From: an uncultured Alphaproteobacteria bacterium
GTDB taxonomy: Bacteria > Pseudomonadota > Alphaproteobacteria > UBA7887
DNA: 44,039 bases
Assembly (NCBI GenBank): GCA_902562525.1
Contig: CACETT010000007.1
Coordinates: 1 to 44,039, forward strand
Reading direction: 5' to 3'
Shown here: piece after piece, positions 9,917-21,549 of the stretch
Layout of the letters: every line of letters begins with the position of its first letter
How positions within the stretch are numbered: the first letter of the stretch is position 1
The notes under the pieces: model-generated
The model's input: only the letters and a program-made list of their open reading frames with translations
Databases searched by the model: none
Told to the model about the DNA's origin: nothing
Translations under genes and position numbers: made by a program

Positions 9917-10771
9917 TTGTGCACAATGAAGGTGCCGCGTTGGTTTTTTTTGGTGTGGTTTTTGATTGTTCCCATGCTCTCCGCATGTTGGAAGCCCCCA
10001 ACAATAATCACTTATGTCCCTTTGCCGGAAAATTTAGGATCGCATCAACTCAATGATATTCGGCCTTTGCGTCCCATGGAGGAAAATTACGTTGTTAGAA
10101 GCGGCGATACTGTCTACGGAATTGCGAAGTGTTTGCAAGTGGGGCTAGTTGATTTGGTCGCTCTCAATAGTCTCGAACCTCCCTATACGATCTGGGTGGG
10201 ACAAATTGTGCTGATCCCAGAGGGGGCTGATTTCCGTCGATGTGAGGAGCAACAAAAATTAGTGGTGGATGGTACTGTCGGCAGTACGCCTGCTCAGGAA
10301 GTCCTAGATCTTAATCAGAGTTTGATAGTTTCCCCACCTGCTGTGGCTCAGGAGGAGTTTTCTGTTTTACCACAAGTTCCTCCGAGAGCCGGAAAGAAAT
10401 TTCTTTGGCCAGTTAATGGTAAAGTGATTTCCGATTTTGGTCCGAAGCCTGGAAAACTTCGAAACGACGGAATAAATATAGCAGCCCCGCTTGGAACGGT
10501 AGTTCGTGCGGCTGAAAATGGGGTGGTTGCATATGCCGGTAATGAGCTCCGGGGTTACGGCAAAATGCTGTTAATTAGGCATAAGGGCGGCTGGATAACT
10601 GCGTATGCCCATAACCACGAACTGTTGGTTAAACAGGGCAGAATTGTATCGAGAGGTGAGGCTATAGCTCGGGTTGGACAAACTGGAGGGGTAGATCGTC
10701 CTCAAACCCATTTTGAAATCCGGCGCGGCGAGAAGGCAATCAACCCAAATGAACATTTAAGTTGGGAATAG
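9917..10771 (+). CDS. LysM and M23 peptidase-domain lipoprotein (NlpD-like)
   Basis: Lipobox-like LSACW; LysM (YVVRSGDTVYGIAKCLQVGLVDLVALNSL); LytM-like C terminus (VAYAGNELRGYGKMLLIRHKGGWITAYAHN, THFEIRRG). Confidence 0.9.
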   Translation: MCTMKVPRWFFLVWFLIVPMLSACWKPPTIITYVPLPENLGSHQLNDIRPLRPMEENYVVRSGDTVYGIAKCLQVGLVDLVALNSLEPPYTIWVGQIVLIPEGADFRRCEEQQKLVVDGTVGSTPAQEVLDLNQSLIVSPPAVAQEEFSVLPQVPPRAGKKFLWPVNGKVISDFGPKPGKLRNDGINIAAPLGTVVRAAENGVVAYAGNELRGYGKMLLIRHKGGWITAYAHNHELLVKQGRIVSRGEAIARVGQTGGVDRPQTHFEIRRGEKAINPNEHLSWE

Positions 10772-10790
10772 GTCTCAGCTAATTTTTGCC

Positions 10791-11648
10791 TCATAAAATT
10801 TTCCCCATTCGTCCAGCCAGATCCTGGACGTACTGCCAGGCAACCCTTCCAGAACGGTTCCCTCTAGTCATCGACCATTCAATAGACTCAGATTTTAGGG
10901 TCTTTTTGTCGCTATCTAACCCGTAAAACTTGGCATAGCTTTCTACCATTTCCAAAAAAGTGTTTTGGTCGCAAGCGTGGAACCCTAGCCAAATTCCGAA
11001 GCGGTCGGAAAGCGAGATTTTGTCATCGATTATGTCAGAGGGATTAATGGAATTTCCCGCTTCTTCCTCAATAGACTCACGTGACATCATGTGTCGTCTG
11101 TTGGAGGTAGCATAAAATATAACGTTGGCCGGTCTTCCCTCAATCCCACCCTCAAGTACGGCCTTGAGGGCTTTGTAATCGGTTTCACCTGCATCAAAGG
11201 AGAGATCGTCACAGAAAACTACAAATTGCTTTGGGTAGGTTCGGAGGAGATTAAGTAAGATGGGGAGCGAAGCAATATCTTCCCGGTGAATTTCGACGAG
11301 TGCTATTGTATTGGGAATTTGATCAGCCACCTGTTTATGTACCGCTTTGATAAGTGAACTTTTACCCATCCCTCTGGCACCCCATAAAAGTGCATTGTTG
11401 GCTGGCAAGCCTCGTCCGAAACGCTCTGTATTTTCGAGTAATATCTTTTTTGAATGCTCGATGCCGCAAAGGAGAGATAAATCAACCCGGTTCACGTTTG
11501 GTACTAGTTTCAACGAGGAGTAGTTGGCATTCCATATGAAGGCATCACCTTTGTCAGGGGTCAGTGGAGCACTTGTTTCAGGAGACAATCTCTCCAGTGC
11601 ATCCGCTATTCGCCTTAGTTCTTCTCTAATTTCTTGATCAATAGTCAT
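10791..11648 (-). CDS. AAA ATPase of the DUF815 type
   Basis: Walker A GARGMGKSSLIKAV; FVVFCDDLSFDAGETDYKALKAVLEGGIEGRPANVIFYATSNRRHMM. Confidence 0.9.
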   Translation of the reverse strand: MTIDQEIREELRRIADALERLSPETSAPLTPDKGDAFIWNANYSSLKLVPNVNRVDLSLLCGIEHSKKILLENTERFGRGLPANNALLWGARGMGKSSLIKAVHKQVADQIPNTIALVEIHREDIASLPILLNLLRTYPKQFVVFCDDLSFDAGETDYKALKAVLEGGIEGRPANVIFYATSNRRHMMSRESIEEEAGNSINPSDIIDDKISLSDRFGIWLGFHACDQNTFLEMVESYAKFYGLDSDKKTLKSESIEWSMTRGNRSGRVAWQYVQDLAGRMGKIL

Positions 11649-11798
11649 TGATTTTCCAGGATTTTTCTCGACGGCGAGACCGTATCATACGGTTGGTTTT
11701 GGTCAACATTTGGGCAGAGAAAATTCTCGTCATTTGCAAACCGCACGGTGAGGGGTATAGTCGCGCAAATTCACACGTTCAAAGGAGTACACAAAGGG

Positions 11799-12167
11799 AT
11801 GTTGATTTCAGCAGCCTATGCGCAAGGGACGGGCTCGGCCGGTGGCGGAGATTTTTTTGTGCAAATCATGCCTTTATTACTTATATTTGTGGTGTTTTAC
11901 TTCTTGCTGATTCGACCCCAGCAAAAGAAGATGAAGGCTCATAGGGATATGGTGGGAGGTCTTCAGCGGGGAGATAAGGTCATTACAGGGGGAGGGTTGT
12001 TTGCGACAGTTTCGAAGGTAGAAGAGGATGTCTTGGTGTTAGAGATTGCTGATGGCGTGAGAGTTAAGGCGGCAAGGAACACCATAACTGAGGTAAATGC
12101 AAAACCAGTTCCCCGCAAGGATAATGATTCCAAAGAATCGGCGCCTGACGGAAATAATAATAATTAA
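11799..12167 (+). CDS. yajC: Preprotein translocase subunit YajC (start preferred at 11799 after an AAAGGAG at about 11781)
   Basis: MPLLLIFVVFYFLLIRPQQKKMKAHRDMVGGLQRGDKVITGGGLFATV. Confidence 0.95.
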   Translation: MLISAAYAQGTGSAGGGDFFVQIMPLLLIFVVFYFLLIRPQQKKMKAHRDMVGGLQRGDKVITGGGLFATVSKVEEDVLVLEIADGVRVKAARNTITEVNAKPVPRKDNDSKESAPDGNNNN

Positions 12168-12201
12168 CGAATTATTAGCAAATCTTTGGGTAAAATAAAA
12201 C

Positions 12202-13779
12202 ATGCTGACTTTTGAACGTTGGAAAATAGTCTTGGTTCTATGTGTGGTCGCGTTGGGTATTTGCTATTCAGTTCCCAATTTTTTTCCGCAAAAGGCCACT
12301 GGGACAGTCCCGGGTTGGTTTCCGCATAAACAAATCAATTTGGGTTTAGATCTGCAAGGGGGATCTCATCTTCTGCTTGAAGTTGATATAGGTGTGGTTC
12401 TTGAGGAACAGCTCGAGACCTTGGTGGATGAAGTTCGCATAAAATTGCGCGGCGAGAGCATAGGATATACGGGCCTTGGTAGAAACGGGGAGACGGTGCT
12501 ACTTACTATTGCAGATACGTCAGAGTTAGATAGGGTTCGGAACATACTGGAGAGTATAAGTGAAGAAGTATCGGTTGCAGCCGAGGCAGGTGGGGTTCTG
12601 GCCCTTGAGCTTACAGAAACTGCCCGTCGAGAAAGAGCCATAGCAACCCTTAGTCAGTCAATAGAAATAGTTCGGCGTCGTGTTGACGAAACGGGGACAA
12701 GCGAACCCAGTATCCAAAGGCAGGGGGATGATAGGATTTTGGTCCAACTTCCAGGCTTAGATGACCCCGAAAGGGTTAAGCGTTTACTTGGAAAGACTGC
12801 CAAACTAAATTTTCGAATGGTAGATGAGGCGACGCCTGCAGCGGACGCTTTGCAAGGGCAAATCCCCTCTGGGTCCGAGTTGCTGTATGACGTAGACCGT
12901 ACAACTGGTGGTGGAGAGCCCCGTCCCATCGTGGTGCGAAAGCGTGTGTCCGTGAGCGGAGATAATCTGGTTGATGCTCAGCCCACTTTTCAGGACAACC
13001 AACCTGTGGTTTCACTTCGCTTTGACGCAGTTGGTGCCCGCAAGTTTGGCTCCTTGACTAGGGATAATGTTGGTAAACGGTTTGCTATTGTCCTAGACGG
13101 TGCGGTAATTAGTGCCCCGGTGATTCGCGAGGCTATACCAGGTGGCAGTGGTATCATATCAGGTAATTTTACTACGGAGACGGCACAAGACTTGGCACTG
13201 CTTTTGCGTGCAGGTGCGTTGCCTGCGCCCCTTACAATACTTGAAGAGCGCACAGTTGGTCCCAGCTTAGGTGCGGATTCAGTAGCTGCGGGAAAAGTGG
13301 CCTCCGTCGTAGGAATGATTTTAGTCATTAGTTATATTATTATTTCCTATGGACTATTTGGTCTCGCAGCAGTGTTGGCTTTGGCCGTTAACATGGCTCT
13401 AATTATCGGGGCCCTTTCCATCTTACAAGCTACATTAACCTTACCCGGAATAGCTGGTATCGTGTTGACTATTGGAATGGCTGTGGACGCCAATGTACTA
13501 ATTTTTGAGCGAATTCGGGAAGAGGTGCGCAATGGCCGTTCGCCGTTTTCATCCGTTGATATAGGATTTAGGCAAGCATTTCGGACAATTGTTGATGCTA
13601 ATGTGACAACTTTGATAGCTGCTGTTCTTCTGTTTCAATTTGGTTCTGGGCCTGTCAAAGGGTTTTCTGTGACCCTCGCAATTGGAATCATGACTTCTAT
13701 GTTTACGGCCATTATGTTTACTAGAATGTTGATTGTGCTTTGGTTACATCGCGTCAAACCTCAAACCATACCTATATAA
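12202..13779 (+). CDS. secD: Protein translocase subunit SecD
   Basis: GLDLQGGSHLLLEVD; GMAVDANVLIFERIREE; upstream of secF. Confidence 0.97.
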   Translation: MLTFERWKIVLVLCVVALGICYSVPNFFPQKATGTVPGWFPHKQINLGLDLQGGSHLLLEVDIGVVLEEQLETLVDEVRIKLRGESIGYTGLGRNGETVLLTIADTSELDRVRNILESISEEVSVAAEAGGVLALELTETARRERAIATLSQSIEIVRRRVDETGTSEPSIQRQGDDRILVQLPGLDDPERVKRLLGKTAKLNFRMVDEATPAADALQGQIPSGSELLYDVDRTTGGGEPRPIVVRKRVSVSGDNLVDAQPTFQDNQPVVSLRFDAVGARKFGSLTRDNVGKRFAIVLDGAVISAPVIREAIPGGSGIISGNFTTETAQDLALLLRAGALPAPLTILEERTVGPSLGADSVAAGKVASVVGMILVISYIIISYGLFGLAAVLALAVNMALIIGALSILQATLTLPGIAGIVLTIGMAVDANVLIFERIREEVRNGRSPFSSVDIGFRQAFRTIVDANVTTLIAAVLLFQFGSGPVKGFSVTLAIGIMTSMFTAIMFTRMLIVLWLHRVKPQTIPI

Positions 13780-13788
13780 GTATTTGAA

Positions 13789-14739
13789 ATGCGCTATTTT
13801 CGCTTTGTTCCTGACCAGACCAATATCCAGTTCATGCGTGGTCGCCATGTAGCTTTTTTTATCTCATTGATATTAATCATAGGGTCTGTCGTAGCGTTTG
13901 CAGTGAAGGGTTTGAATTATGGAATAGATTTTAGGGGAGGTATTCTTATTGAGGTGAAGACACCTTTGGGAACTTCTGTCGCCGAAATGAGGGATAGTCT
14001 AGGGACTTTAGGATTAGGTGAGGTGAGCTTACAAGAATTTGGCGCGCCAGACGATATCCTGATCCGTATTGAACGCCAGGAAGGTGGGGAGGAGGCGCAA
14101 TTAGAGGCCGTGAGCGTTGTTAAAGAGCAGCTTTCTGAGAATTTTGGGTCTAATTTAGATTATAGGAGAACTGAGTTTGTTGGCCCTAAGGTTGGTGCTG
14201 AGCTAATCTCTGCAGGCATAAAGGCAGTTGTATCGGCACTACTAGCTATGATGGTTTATATTTGGTTCCGTTTTGAGTGGCAGTTTAGTCTCGGAGCGGT
14301 CGCGGCGTTGCTCCACGATGTAACTCTAACCATAGGTATGTTTGCTATTTCCGGCCTGGAATTTAACTTAGCAACTGTGGCGGCAATATTACTGATTGTT
14401 GGTTATTCATTAAACGATACAGTGGTTGTGTACGATAGGGTGCGGGAAAATCTGAGAAAGTATAAGAAACTCGTTTTAGTGGATGTATTAAATCGAAGTA
14501 TTAATGACACCTTAACCCGAACCTTAATGACTTCGATAACCACTATGTTAGCGCTTCTGGCCTTGTATACTTTGGGCGGGGCTGTAATTGCTGATTTCAG
14601 TATCGCTTTAATATGGGGTGTTTTGGTTGGGACTTATTCTTCCATATTTATTGCTGCACCCCTTCTTATAAAGTTGCGCCTACGGTCTTCCCCCGAAACA
14701 CCTAAAGAAGATGTCGATAAGCTTGGCGATTTGTCATAA
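13789..14739 (+). CDS. secF: Protein translocase subunit SecF
   Basis: GLNYGIDFRGGILIEVKT; VGYSLNDTVVVYDRVREN. Confidence 0.97.
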   Translation: MRYFRFVPDQTNIQFMRGRHVAFFISLILIIGSVVAFAVKGLNYGIDFRGGILIEVKTPLGTSVAEMRDSLGTLGLGEVSLQEFGAPDDILIRIERQEGGEEAQLEAVSVVKEQLSENFGSNLDYRRTEFVGPKVGAELISAGIKAVVSALLAMMVYIWFRFEWQFSLGAVAALLHDVTLTIGMFAISGLEFNLATVAAILLIVGYSLNDTVVVYDRVRENLRKYKKLVLVDVLNRSINDTLTRTLMTSITTMLALLALYTLGGAVIADFSIALIWGVLVGTYSSIFIAAPLLIKLRLRSSPETPKEDVDKLGDLS

Positions 14740-14742
14740 AAC

Positions 14743-15126
14743 TTGGCTGCAATGGAATTAGTGAGTTCGCCGGCCTCGGAGCAAGCCCTTGTCCAATCCT
14801 ATGGGCCAGGCCAATTCAAGATAGGAGAGCAGGTGTATCCACGCTCGATATTGTTGTTCTCAGGCGGTGTTTTTCAACTGGATGTCGAAAGCATCGATCA
14901 GCTTAATGAGACTGTCTTGGAAAGAGTTTTCCTGGCCAATCCTAAGTTGGATATTTTGTTATTAGGCTATGGATTAAGTAAGGGGCAGGTGGATTGCCAA
15001 TTGAGTAATGCTTTGCGCAATGCTGCTATAGGGTTTGATATAATGAATACTGGGGCGGCGTGCCGGACCTATAACGTGCTGGCTTTGGAAGAGAGACGTG
15101 TCGCGGCAGTTTTGATACCGCTGTAA
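14743..15126 (+). CDS. Mth938-like domain protein (DUF498 family)
   Basis: FKIGEQVYPRSILLFSGGVFQLDVES...LLGYG...GFDIMNTGAACRTYNVLALEERRVAAVLIPL; position after secF is common in alphaproteobacteria. Confidence 0.85.
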   Translation: MAAMELVSSPASEQALVQSYGPGQFKIGEQVYPRSILLFSGGVFQLDVESIDQLNETVLERVFLANPKLDILLLGYGLSKGQVDCQLSNALRNAAIGFDIMNTGAACRTYNVLALEERRVAAVLIPL

Positions 15127-15171
15127 AAGGTTGGTATAGCGGCGTCCGTGAGGCTTTTATCTTCCCAGATT

Positions 15172-16566
15172 TTAAATTACCACAGCTGGCTGCGATTTCT
15201 CCTCTATAGCGCTTCTTGAAAGCTTTTGGTCATTTAGCCACTTGTCTAAATCTAGCAGCGCTCTGCGAGTTATTTCTTGTCTTTTCTCTTTACGTGAGAG
15301 TTTCTGGTCTAAGGGCGGGAATAGCCCAAAATTGATATTCATGGGCTGAAACGTTGCCTCTTTACCTCCGCCAGAAATATGGGAAAGGAGCGCGCCCAGA
15401 GCAGTGGTCTGAGGTGGTTTATTTAGTGGTTGCTTCGTTTTCTCAAATCCAAAAAACTGACCTACAAGTAATCCAATCGCTGCACTTTCTACATAGCCCT
15501 CTACGCCAGTGATTTGTCCGGCAAATCTTATTTTATCATGGCTTTTTAATCGTAGTGTCGGGTCAAGCAATCTAGGGGAGTTAATAAACGTATTGCGATG
15601 GATGCCCCCCAGGCGGGCAAAGGAACAATTTTTTAGGCCTGGAATTAATTGGAAAAGGCGTGTCTGTTCGCCATATTTAAGTTTTGTTTGAAAGCCAACG
15701 ATATTATAGAGGGTGCCCAGCGCATTGTCTTGTCGAAGCTGAACAACAGCATAGGGCTTCTCATTTGTGTGAGGATTTGTTAATCCCACAGGTTTCATGG
15801 GGCCAAACCGTAGTGTTTCTGGTCCACGCTCGGCCATGACCTCTATCGGCAAACATGATTCAAAATATGGAGTATCTTTTTCCCACTCATGAAATTCTGT
15901 GCTTTCCGCATGAAGTAATTCATTCACAAAAGTTTCGTACTGGGCCTTATTCAGGGGGCAATTTATGTAGGCATCTGTATCTCCCGAGCTACCAATTTTA
16001 TCATATCTCGACTGAAGCCAGGCTATAGAGAAGTCGATCGTGTCTTTATGAACAATAGGAGCTATTGCATCAAAGAAGGCCAGATTGTCTTCGCCTGTCA
16101 TCGAATGTAAAGACTGAGCAAGGGGTGTGGATGTGAGTGGACCTGTCGCCACTATTACGGCGTCCCACTTGTCCAACGGAATACGGGTAATTTCATGCCG
16201 TTCAACCTCGATTGAGGGTTCTTTTTCGATACACTCTTGGATCATTTCTGAAAACCCTGCACGGTCGACTGCCAGTGCCGACCCCGCAGGAACGCGGTTT
16301 TTGTCAGCGCATTTTAAAACGACGGAATTGGCACGACGCATTTCCTCGTGAAGTAGTCCTACTGCATTATTTGAGGAGTCATCGGATCGAAAGGAGTTAG
16401 AGCAAACTAACTCTGCTAGTAGCTCCGTTTGGTGGGCATTTGTTGATTCCTTTGGTCGCATCTCGTGCAGGATTGCGGGTACCCCAAATCTTGATAACTG
16501 CCAGGCGGCTTCACAGCCTGCTAGACCGCCACCAATGATATTGACTGGAGTATAGTTTGTCTTCAT
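15172..16566 (-). CDS. trmFO: Methylenetetrahydrofolate-tRNA-(uracil-5-)-methyltransferase TrmFO
   Basis: [59 protein letters not shown]. Confidence 0.96.
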   Translation of the reverse strand: MKTNYTPVNIIGGGLAGCEAAWQLSRFGVPAILHEMRPKESTNAHQTELLAELVCSNSFRSDDSSNNAVGLLHEEMRRANSVVLKCADKNRVPAGSALAVDRAGFSEMIQECIEKEPSIEVERHEITRIPLDKWDAVIVATGPLTSTPLAQSLHSMTGEDNLAFFDAIAPIVHKDTIDFSIAWLQSRYDKIGSSGDTDAYINCPLNKAQYETFVNELLHAESTEFHEWEKDTPYFESCLPIEVMAERGPETLRFGPMKPVGLTNPHTNEKPYAVVQLRQDNALGTLYNIVGFQTKLKYGEQTRLFQLIPGLKNCSFARLGGIHRNTFINSPRLLDPTLRLKSHDKIRFAGQITGVEGYVESAAIGLLVGQFFGFEKTKQPLNKPPQTTALGALLSHISGGGKEATFQPMNINFGLFPPLDQKLSRKEKRQEITRRALLDLDKWLNDQKLSRSAIEEKSQPAVVI

Positions 16567-16709
16567 AGGATTCTATCCATATGATTTTTTGGTCAACGAA
16601 AAAGGTCTCAGAATATTAGTCCGCAACCCTAAAAAACTCATCATGCTTAATCTATTTTTGAACCCCTTGGCTATCCGTACTTACGCTGAGAAACCTATGC
16701 AGATTAGTT

Positions 16710-17891
16710 TTATAAATTTTGTGGATAGGGTCTTTGCTCGGGGCGATGCCGTATATGCCTAGCCCCGATCTTGTCTATTTTGTCGACACCCAGGAGGCTC
16801 ATATCCCTGTTTAGTTCATCTGATATTATATTCATAGCACGTGATACCCCGGTAAAGCCTCCTGCAGAAAGCCCGTACAGATAAGGTCTTCCCCCCATAC
16901 CACTTTTTGCTCCAAGAGCAATTGCTTTAACAATGTCTGTACCTCTGCGAATGCCACCATCCACTATTATATCGGCTCTGCCCCCAACTGCGTCGACAAT
17001 TTCAGGCAGAACACTCATCGGCGAAGCGGCATGATCGAGTTGCCTGCCTCCGTGGTTTGAAACAATGATGCCAGTTGCTCCAATTTTAACAGCGCGAGCA
17101 GCATCCTGGGCATTTAAAATGCCCTTAATGGCAAAAGGCCCTCCCCATTCTTTTATCATCCATTCTGCATCCTTCCAGGTTACAGAGCGATCAAATTGGC
17201 TATTAATATACTTAGCTCGGGAACCCACCCTCTTGCTGACGGAGCCAAGTTCGCTGGGAAGGTTTGCGAGATTTGGCTGTCCTTTCGATAACATGTGGAA
17301 GAGCCAATTTGGATGGCGAGCGAGATCAAGTACAAGTTTGGGCGTTAATTGTATTGGTGTGGCCATTCCATTGTATAGGTCGCGTTGTCGATTACCGTAT
17401 ACTTGCACGTCAATGGTTAGGCATAGGGCCTGGAAGTTGGCTTCACGGGCCCGTGAAATAAAGCTTTTAACGAGAGAACGATCTTTCCAGACGTATATTT
17501 GGAACCATTTGGGTCCAGTAGTGAGATGGCCAATTTCTTCGATAGATACACTCGAATTGGAGGATAACGAGTAAATTAGGCCGGCTTTCGCTGCTGCTCG
17601 TGCGACCGCCTTTTCGCCCTCGTGATGAAATATTCTACTCATTCCAGTAGGCGATAAAATGAATGGGAACGATACCTTTTGGCCCATCACCTCGGTGGAC
17701 ATATTAATCTTCGATACGTCCGTTAAAGCATCTGGTACCAGAGTGTATTGATCAAAGCTGTACCGATTATGGCGCAGGCTTACTTCATCGTCTGCGCCTC
17801 CGTCTAGGAAGTCAAAAATGGTTTTTGGAAGCCGCTTTTTTGCGGCTTTTCTTAAGTCATCGATATCGTGGCAGTTAGCTAATTTTCTCAA
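16710..17891 (-). CDS. FMN-dependent alpha-hydroxyacid dehydrogenase (LldD/glycolate oxidase family)
   Basis: ATGIIVSNHGGRQLDHAASPMSVLPEIVDAVGGRADIIVDGGIRRGTDIVKAIALGA. Confidence 0.93.
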   Translation of the reverse strand: MRKLANCHDIDDLRKAAKKRLPKTIFDFLDGGADDEVSLRHNRYSFDQYTLVPDALTDVSKINMSTEVMGQKVSFPFILSPTGMSRIFHHEGEKAVARAAAKAGLIYSLSSNSSVSIEEIGHLTTGPKWFQIYVWKDRSLVKSFISRAREANFQALCLTIDVQVYGNRQRDLYNGMATPIQLTPKLVLDLARHPNWLFHMLSKGQPNLANLPSELGSVSKRVGSRAKYINSQFDRSVTWKDAEWMIKEWGGPFAIKGILNAQDAARAVKIGATGIIVSNHGGRQLDHAASPMSVLPEIVDAVGGRADIIVDGGIRRGTDIVKAIALGAKSGMGGRPYLYGLSAGGFTGVSRAMNIISDELNRDMSLLGVDKIDKIGARHIRHRPEQRPYPQNL

Positions 17892-18261
17892 GATTACCTT
17901 TTTGCTCCAGAATATAAGGATTACTGATTCGGCTAACTCGGTTTACAGAGCCTGGGCCGTATAAGGATATGTATGCAATAATACATGATTAAGCTCTGGA
18001 AAAAAGTGCTGAGTGATTTGATATAAGGAGTGCAGCCATTTTTTGCCTCCCTTTGGATGAGTGCAAATTTGTGCGTAAAAAATTAGCTAGGGGTGGCAAA
18101 AAGTCTCGTCTAGAGGTATTATTAGTGCTAACACAGATCAGTGTTTGGCATACCAATGAGGCGGCGTGTAGCGGGCCAAAAGTCAAAATTCCGGACCCTG
18201 ATGGGACGAGAAAGGTTTAGCAAGTTTTGGCCCAGCGCAACCCAATTTCCGATAAGAATTT

Positions 18262-21018
18262 GTGAACGAAAATAGTCCAATACAAAATTCAGATATAACT
18301 CCTGTTAACATAGAAGAGGAGATGGAGCGGTCCTATTTGGATTATGCGATGAGCGTAATCGTGAGTAGAGCATTGCCTGATGTCCGAGATGGTTTAAAGC
18401 CCGTACATCGCAGAATTTTGTATGCGATGAATGAAAATGGTTACCACTGGAACCGAAGTTACCGCAAATCTGCCCGTGTGGTTGGTGATGTCATGGGTAA
18501 ATACCATCCGCACGGTGACGGTGCTATTTATGACGCAATGGTTCGCATGGTCCAGGATTTTTCCATGAGTCTAACCTTGGTGGATGGGCAAGGAAATTTC
18601 GGCTCCATGGATGGAGATCCACCGGCAGCGATGCGTTACACGGAAGTAAGAATGCAACAAGCTGCTACCACTTTGCTCGAAGATATTGAGCAAGACACCG
18701 TGGACTTTAAGGAAAATTACGATAATTCAGGGAGTGAGCCGGTGGTGCTTCCAGCCCGTTTCCCCCATCTTTTGGTTAACGGGGCTGGTGGCATTGCTGT
18801 GGGAATGGCTACTAATATACCGCCACACAATCTGGGAGAGGTAGTGAGTGCCACTCTGGCGCTGATAGATAACCCTGATATGGATGTCGCTGGTCTCATG
18901 GAATTTCTCCCAGGCCCTGACTTCCCTACTGGTGGAATAATACTAGGACGTAATGGCGCGGAATCAGCGGCTAAGACAGGCCGTGGCAGTGTGGTAATAA
19001 GGGGAAAAACTAAGTCTGAGCCTTTTGGGAAAGAGCGTGAGGCAATTATAATTACGGAAATCCCGTATCAGGTGAATAAATCACGCATGGTTGAGCAAAT
19101 AGCGGAGGCAGTTCGTGAAAAGCGGATTGAAGGTATCTCTGGCCTGAGAGACGAGTCAAACCGTGTTGGTGTGCGAGTAGTAGTAGAATTAAAGCGCGAC
19201 GCAACCTACGAAGTTGTTCTTAATCAATTGTTTCGATACACGTCTCTGCAAGTAAGCTTCGGAGTTAATACTCTTGCGCTTAACGGTGGTAGACCTGAGC
19301 AACTTAACCTAAAGGATATTCTCTCAGCGTTCTTGAGTTTCCGGGAAGAGGTGATTACTCGAAGGACACTGTATGAATTGGGGAAGGCCCGTGAACGAGC
19401 GCACCTTTTATTAGGATTGTCTGTGGCGGTGACAAATATTGACGACGTCATCGCCTTAATAAGAAAATCTCCTGATCCAAATAAAGCTCGTGAAGAGCTA
19501 ATGTCCAAGGCATGGCCGGCAAAGGACATACAGGGGTTTCTGGGAGCATTGGGTGAAGTTCAAAAAGATCCATCCGGGAAGGTGTATCAGCTAAGTGAGG
19601 CACAAGCGAAAGGCATATTGGAACTTCGTTTACAAAGGCTAACGGCCCTGGAAAGAGATAAGATCGCGGATGAATTGGGGGAACTCACAGAGCAGATCAA
19701 GGATTTTTTGGATATTTTAAAATCCAGAGGCCGGCTCTTAGATATAGTCCGAACTGAATTGAAGGAGGTCCAAGAAAAGTTTTCAGTTCCGAGACGAACG
19801 GAATTTCTAGAAGCCGAGTTTGAGTCCGATATTGAGGACCTGATTGAACAAGAGGATATGGTGGTCACAGTAACTAATAATGGCTATATCAAAAGGGTTC
19901 CATTAACGAGTTATCGGGCACAAAATCGTGGTGGCAAGGGGAAGGCCGCCATGGCCATAAGGGATGAAGACTTTGTGCGAGAGGTGTTTGTTGCCGATAC
20001 TCACCGGCCGGTTCTGTTTTTTACGACTACGGGAATGGTATATACTTTGAAGGTTTACAAACTCCCGATAGCCACGCCTCAGGCCCGGGGAAAGCCTATA
20101 GTGAATTTACTTCCTTTAAAGAGCGGAGAGTCTATTGCCACGATGATGCCATTACCAGCAGATAGGACAGCCTGGGATTCCATGAACGTAATGTTTGCTA
20201 CCTCTAGTGGAGATGTTCGGAAGAATGCGCTGAGTGATTTTACCAATGTGAAGTCGAACGGTAAGATTGCAATGAAACTTGAAGAAATAGATGGCGAGAA
20301 ACCGGTTACATTAGTTGGGGTAAGGTCCTGTACAGATGACCAAGATGTGTTGCTGGCAGTAACAAATGGTAAATGTATAAGATTTAAGGTGTCTGAGGTT
20401 CGAAGGTTTGCTAGTAGAAACTCTACTGGTGTTCGAGGAATAAGGTGTGCAGGCGATGATCGTGTAGTTTCGATGTCCATTTTGGACCATAATGAAATTG
20501 ATATGGTTGTTAGAGATTCATATCTTAAATATTCATCTTCTGTTCGGCGTTCGGATTCGCAAGAGACAGTTGATGTGGGAGATATCACTGCGGACCAGCT
20601 GGCCCTCCTCTCAAGTAAGGAAGAAATGATCCTGACTGTTACAGAGAACGGTTATGGAAAGCGATCATCAGCCTATGAGTATCGGATCACCAGAAGAGGT
20701 GGGCAAGGTATTATAAATATAGAAACTTCCGAGAGAAATGGGAAGGTTGTTGCCTCTTTCGCCGTAGGTCCTGAGGACCAGTTGATGCTTCTTACTGACG
20801 CAGGCAAACTCATTCGAATTCATGTTAATGGGATTCGGATTGCCGGGCGAAACACCCAAGGGGTAACCTTATTTAAAACAACGGATTCAGAGCGTGTGGT
20901 ATCCGTCATACGTTTGGCTGAAGAAGGTGAGATAATGGGGAATAATGATCTGGCGGAGGAAAGCCTGAGCGATTCTGAGGAATTGCCCAAGGGTGGAGGG
21001 TCGACGGGTGGCAACTGA
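18262..21018 (+). CDS. gyrA: DNA gyrase subunit A (GTG start)
   Basis: [59 protein letters not shown]-terminal GyrA-box-like segment [11 protein letters not shown]. Confidence 0.98.
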   Translation: MNENSPIQNSDITPVNIEEEMERSYLDYAMSVIVSRALPDVRDGLKPVHRRILYAMNENGYHWNRSYRKSARVVGDVMGKYHPHGDGAIYDAMVRMVQDFSMSLTLVDGQGNFGSMDGDPPAAMRYTEVRMQQAATTLLEDIEQDTVDFKENYDNSGSEPVVLPARFPHLLVNGAGGIAVGMATNIPPHNLGEVVSATLALIDNPDMDVAGLMEFLPGPDFPTGGIILGRNGAESAAKTGRGSVVIRGKTKSEPFGKEREAIIITEIPYQVNKSRMVEQIAEAVREKRIEGISGLRDESNRVGVRVVVELKRDATYEVVLNQLFRYTSLQVSFGVNTLALNGGRPEQLNLKDILSAFLSFREEVITRRTLYELGKARERAHLLLGLSVAVTNIDDVIALIRKSPDPNKAREELMSKAWPAKDIQGFLGALGEVQKDPSGKVYQLSEAQAKGILELRLQRLTALERDKIADELGELTEQIKDFLDILKSRGRLLDIVRTELKEVQEKFSVPRRTEFLEAEFESDIEDLIEQEDMVVTVTNNGYIKRVPLTSYRAQNRGGKGKAAMAIRDEDFVREVFVADTHRPVLFFTTTGMVYTLKVYKLPIATPQARGKPIVNLLPLKSGESIATMMPLPADRTAWDSMNVMFATSSGDVRKNALSDFTNVKSNGKIAMKLEEIDGEKPVTLVGVRSCTDDQDVLLAVTNGKCIRFKVSEVRRFASRNSTGVRGIRCAGDDRVVSMSILDHNEIDMVVRDSYLKYSSSVRRSDSQETVDVGDITADQLALLSSKEEMILTVTENGYGKRSSAYEYRITRRGGQGIINIETSERNGKVVASFAVGPEDQLMLLTDAGKLIRIHVNGIRIAGRNTQGVTLFKTTDSERVVSVIRLAEEGEIMGNNDLAEESLSDSEELPKGGGSTGGN

Positions 21019-21517
21019 GAGAACAGGGCTTTACCCTGGAACTTTTGATCCTCCCACAAGTGGACATCTAGATATTATCAAGAGAGCTTTGCACGTTGTT
21101 GATAGGCTGATCATGGGTGTCGCTATTAATGCTGGTAAGTCACCAATGTTTGCTCTGGAAGAGAGGGTCGCAATGGTTGAGCAAGCTATCAAGGATTTGG
21201 GGGGTGACGCCGCATCACGAGTGGATGTAAGACCTTTTGACTCTCTTCTAATGCATTTTACAAAGGAGTGTGGGGCAACGATAATAGTGAGGGGATTACG
21301 GGCTGTATCGGATTTTGAATATGAATTCCAGATGGCTGGAATGAATGCTCACCTTGAACCAAATGTGGAAACAGTGTTTTTGATGGCTTCAGAACAAACC
21401 CAGTTTATATCGTCACGCTTGGTTAAGGAAATTTGTGTGCTTGGGGGGGATATTACAGATTTTGTTCCTTCTAATGTGAAAGAAAAGCTCATAGAGCGGG
21501 TTGGAAAATCTAGTTGA
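21008..21517 (+). CDS. coaD: Phosphopantetheine adenylyltransferase (GTG start preferred at 21008, overlapping gyrA end)
   Basis: [44 protein letters not shown]. Confidence 0.96.
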   Translation: MATERTGLYPGTFDPPTSGHLDIIKRALHVVDRLIMGVAINAGKSPMFALEERVAMVEQAIKDLGGDAASRVDVRPFDSLLMHFTKECGATIIVRGLRAVSDFEYEFQMAGMNAHLEPNVETVFLMASEQTQFISSRLVKEICVLGGDITDFVPSNVKEKLIERVGKSS

Positions 21518-21549
21518 GATTACTCAAGACAACATATGAAAGGTGACAC

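Noticed and set aside
20079-20588. 169-aa minus-strand ORF inside gyrA
   Set aside because: Antisense shadow of a strongly supported housekeeping gene.
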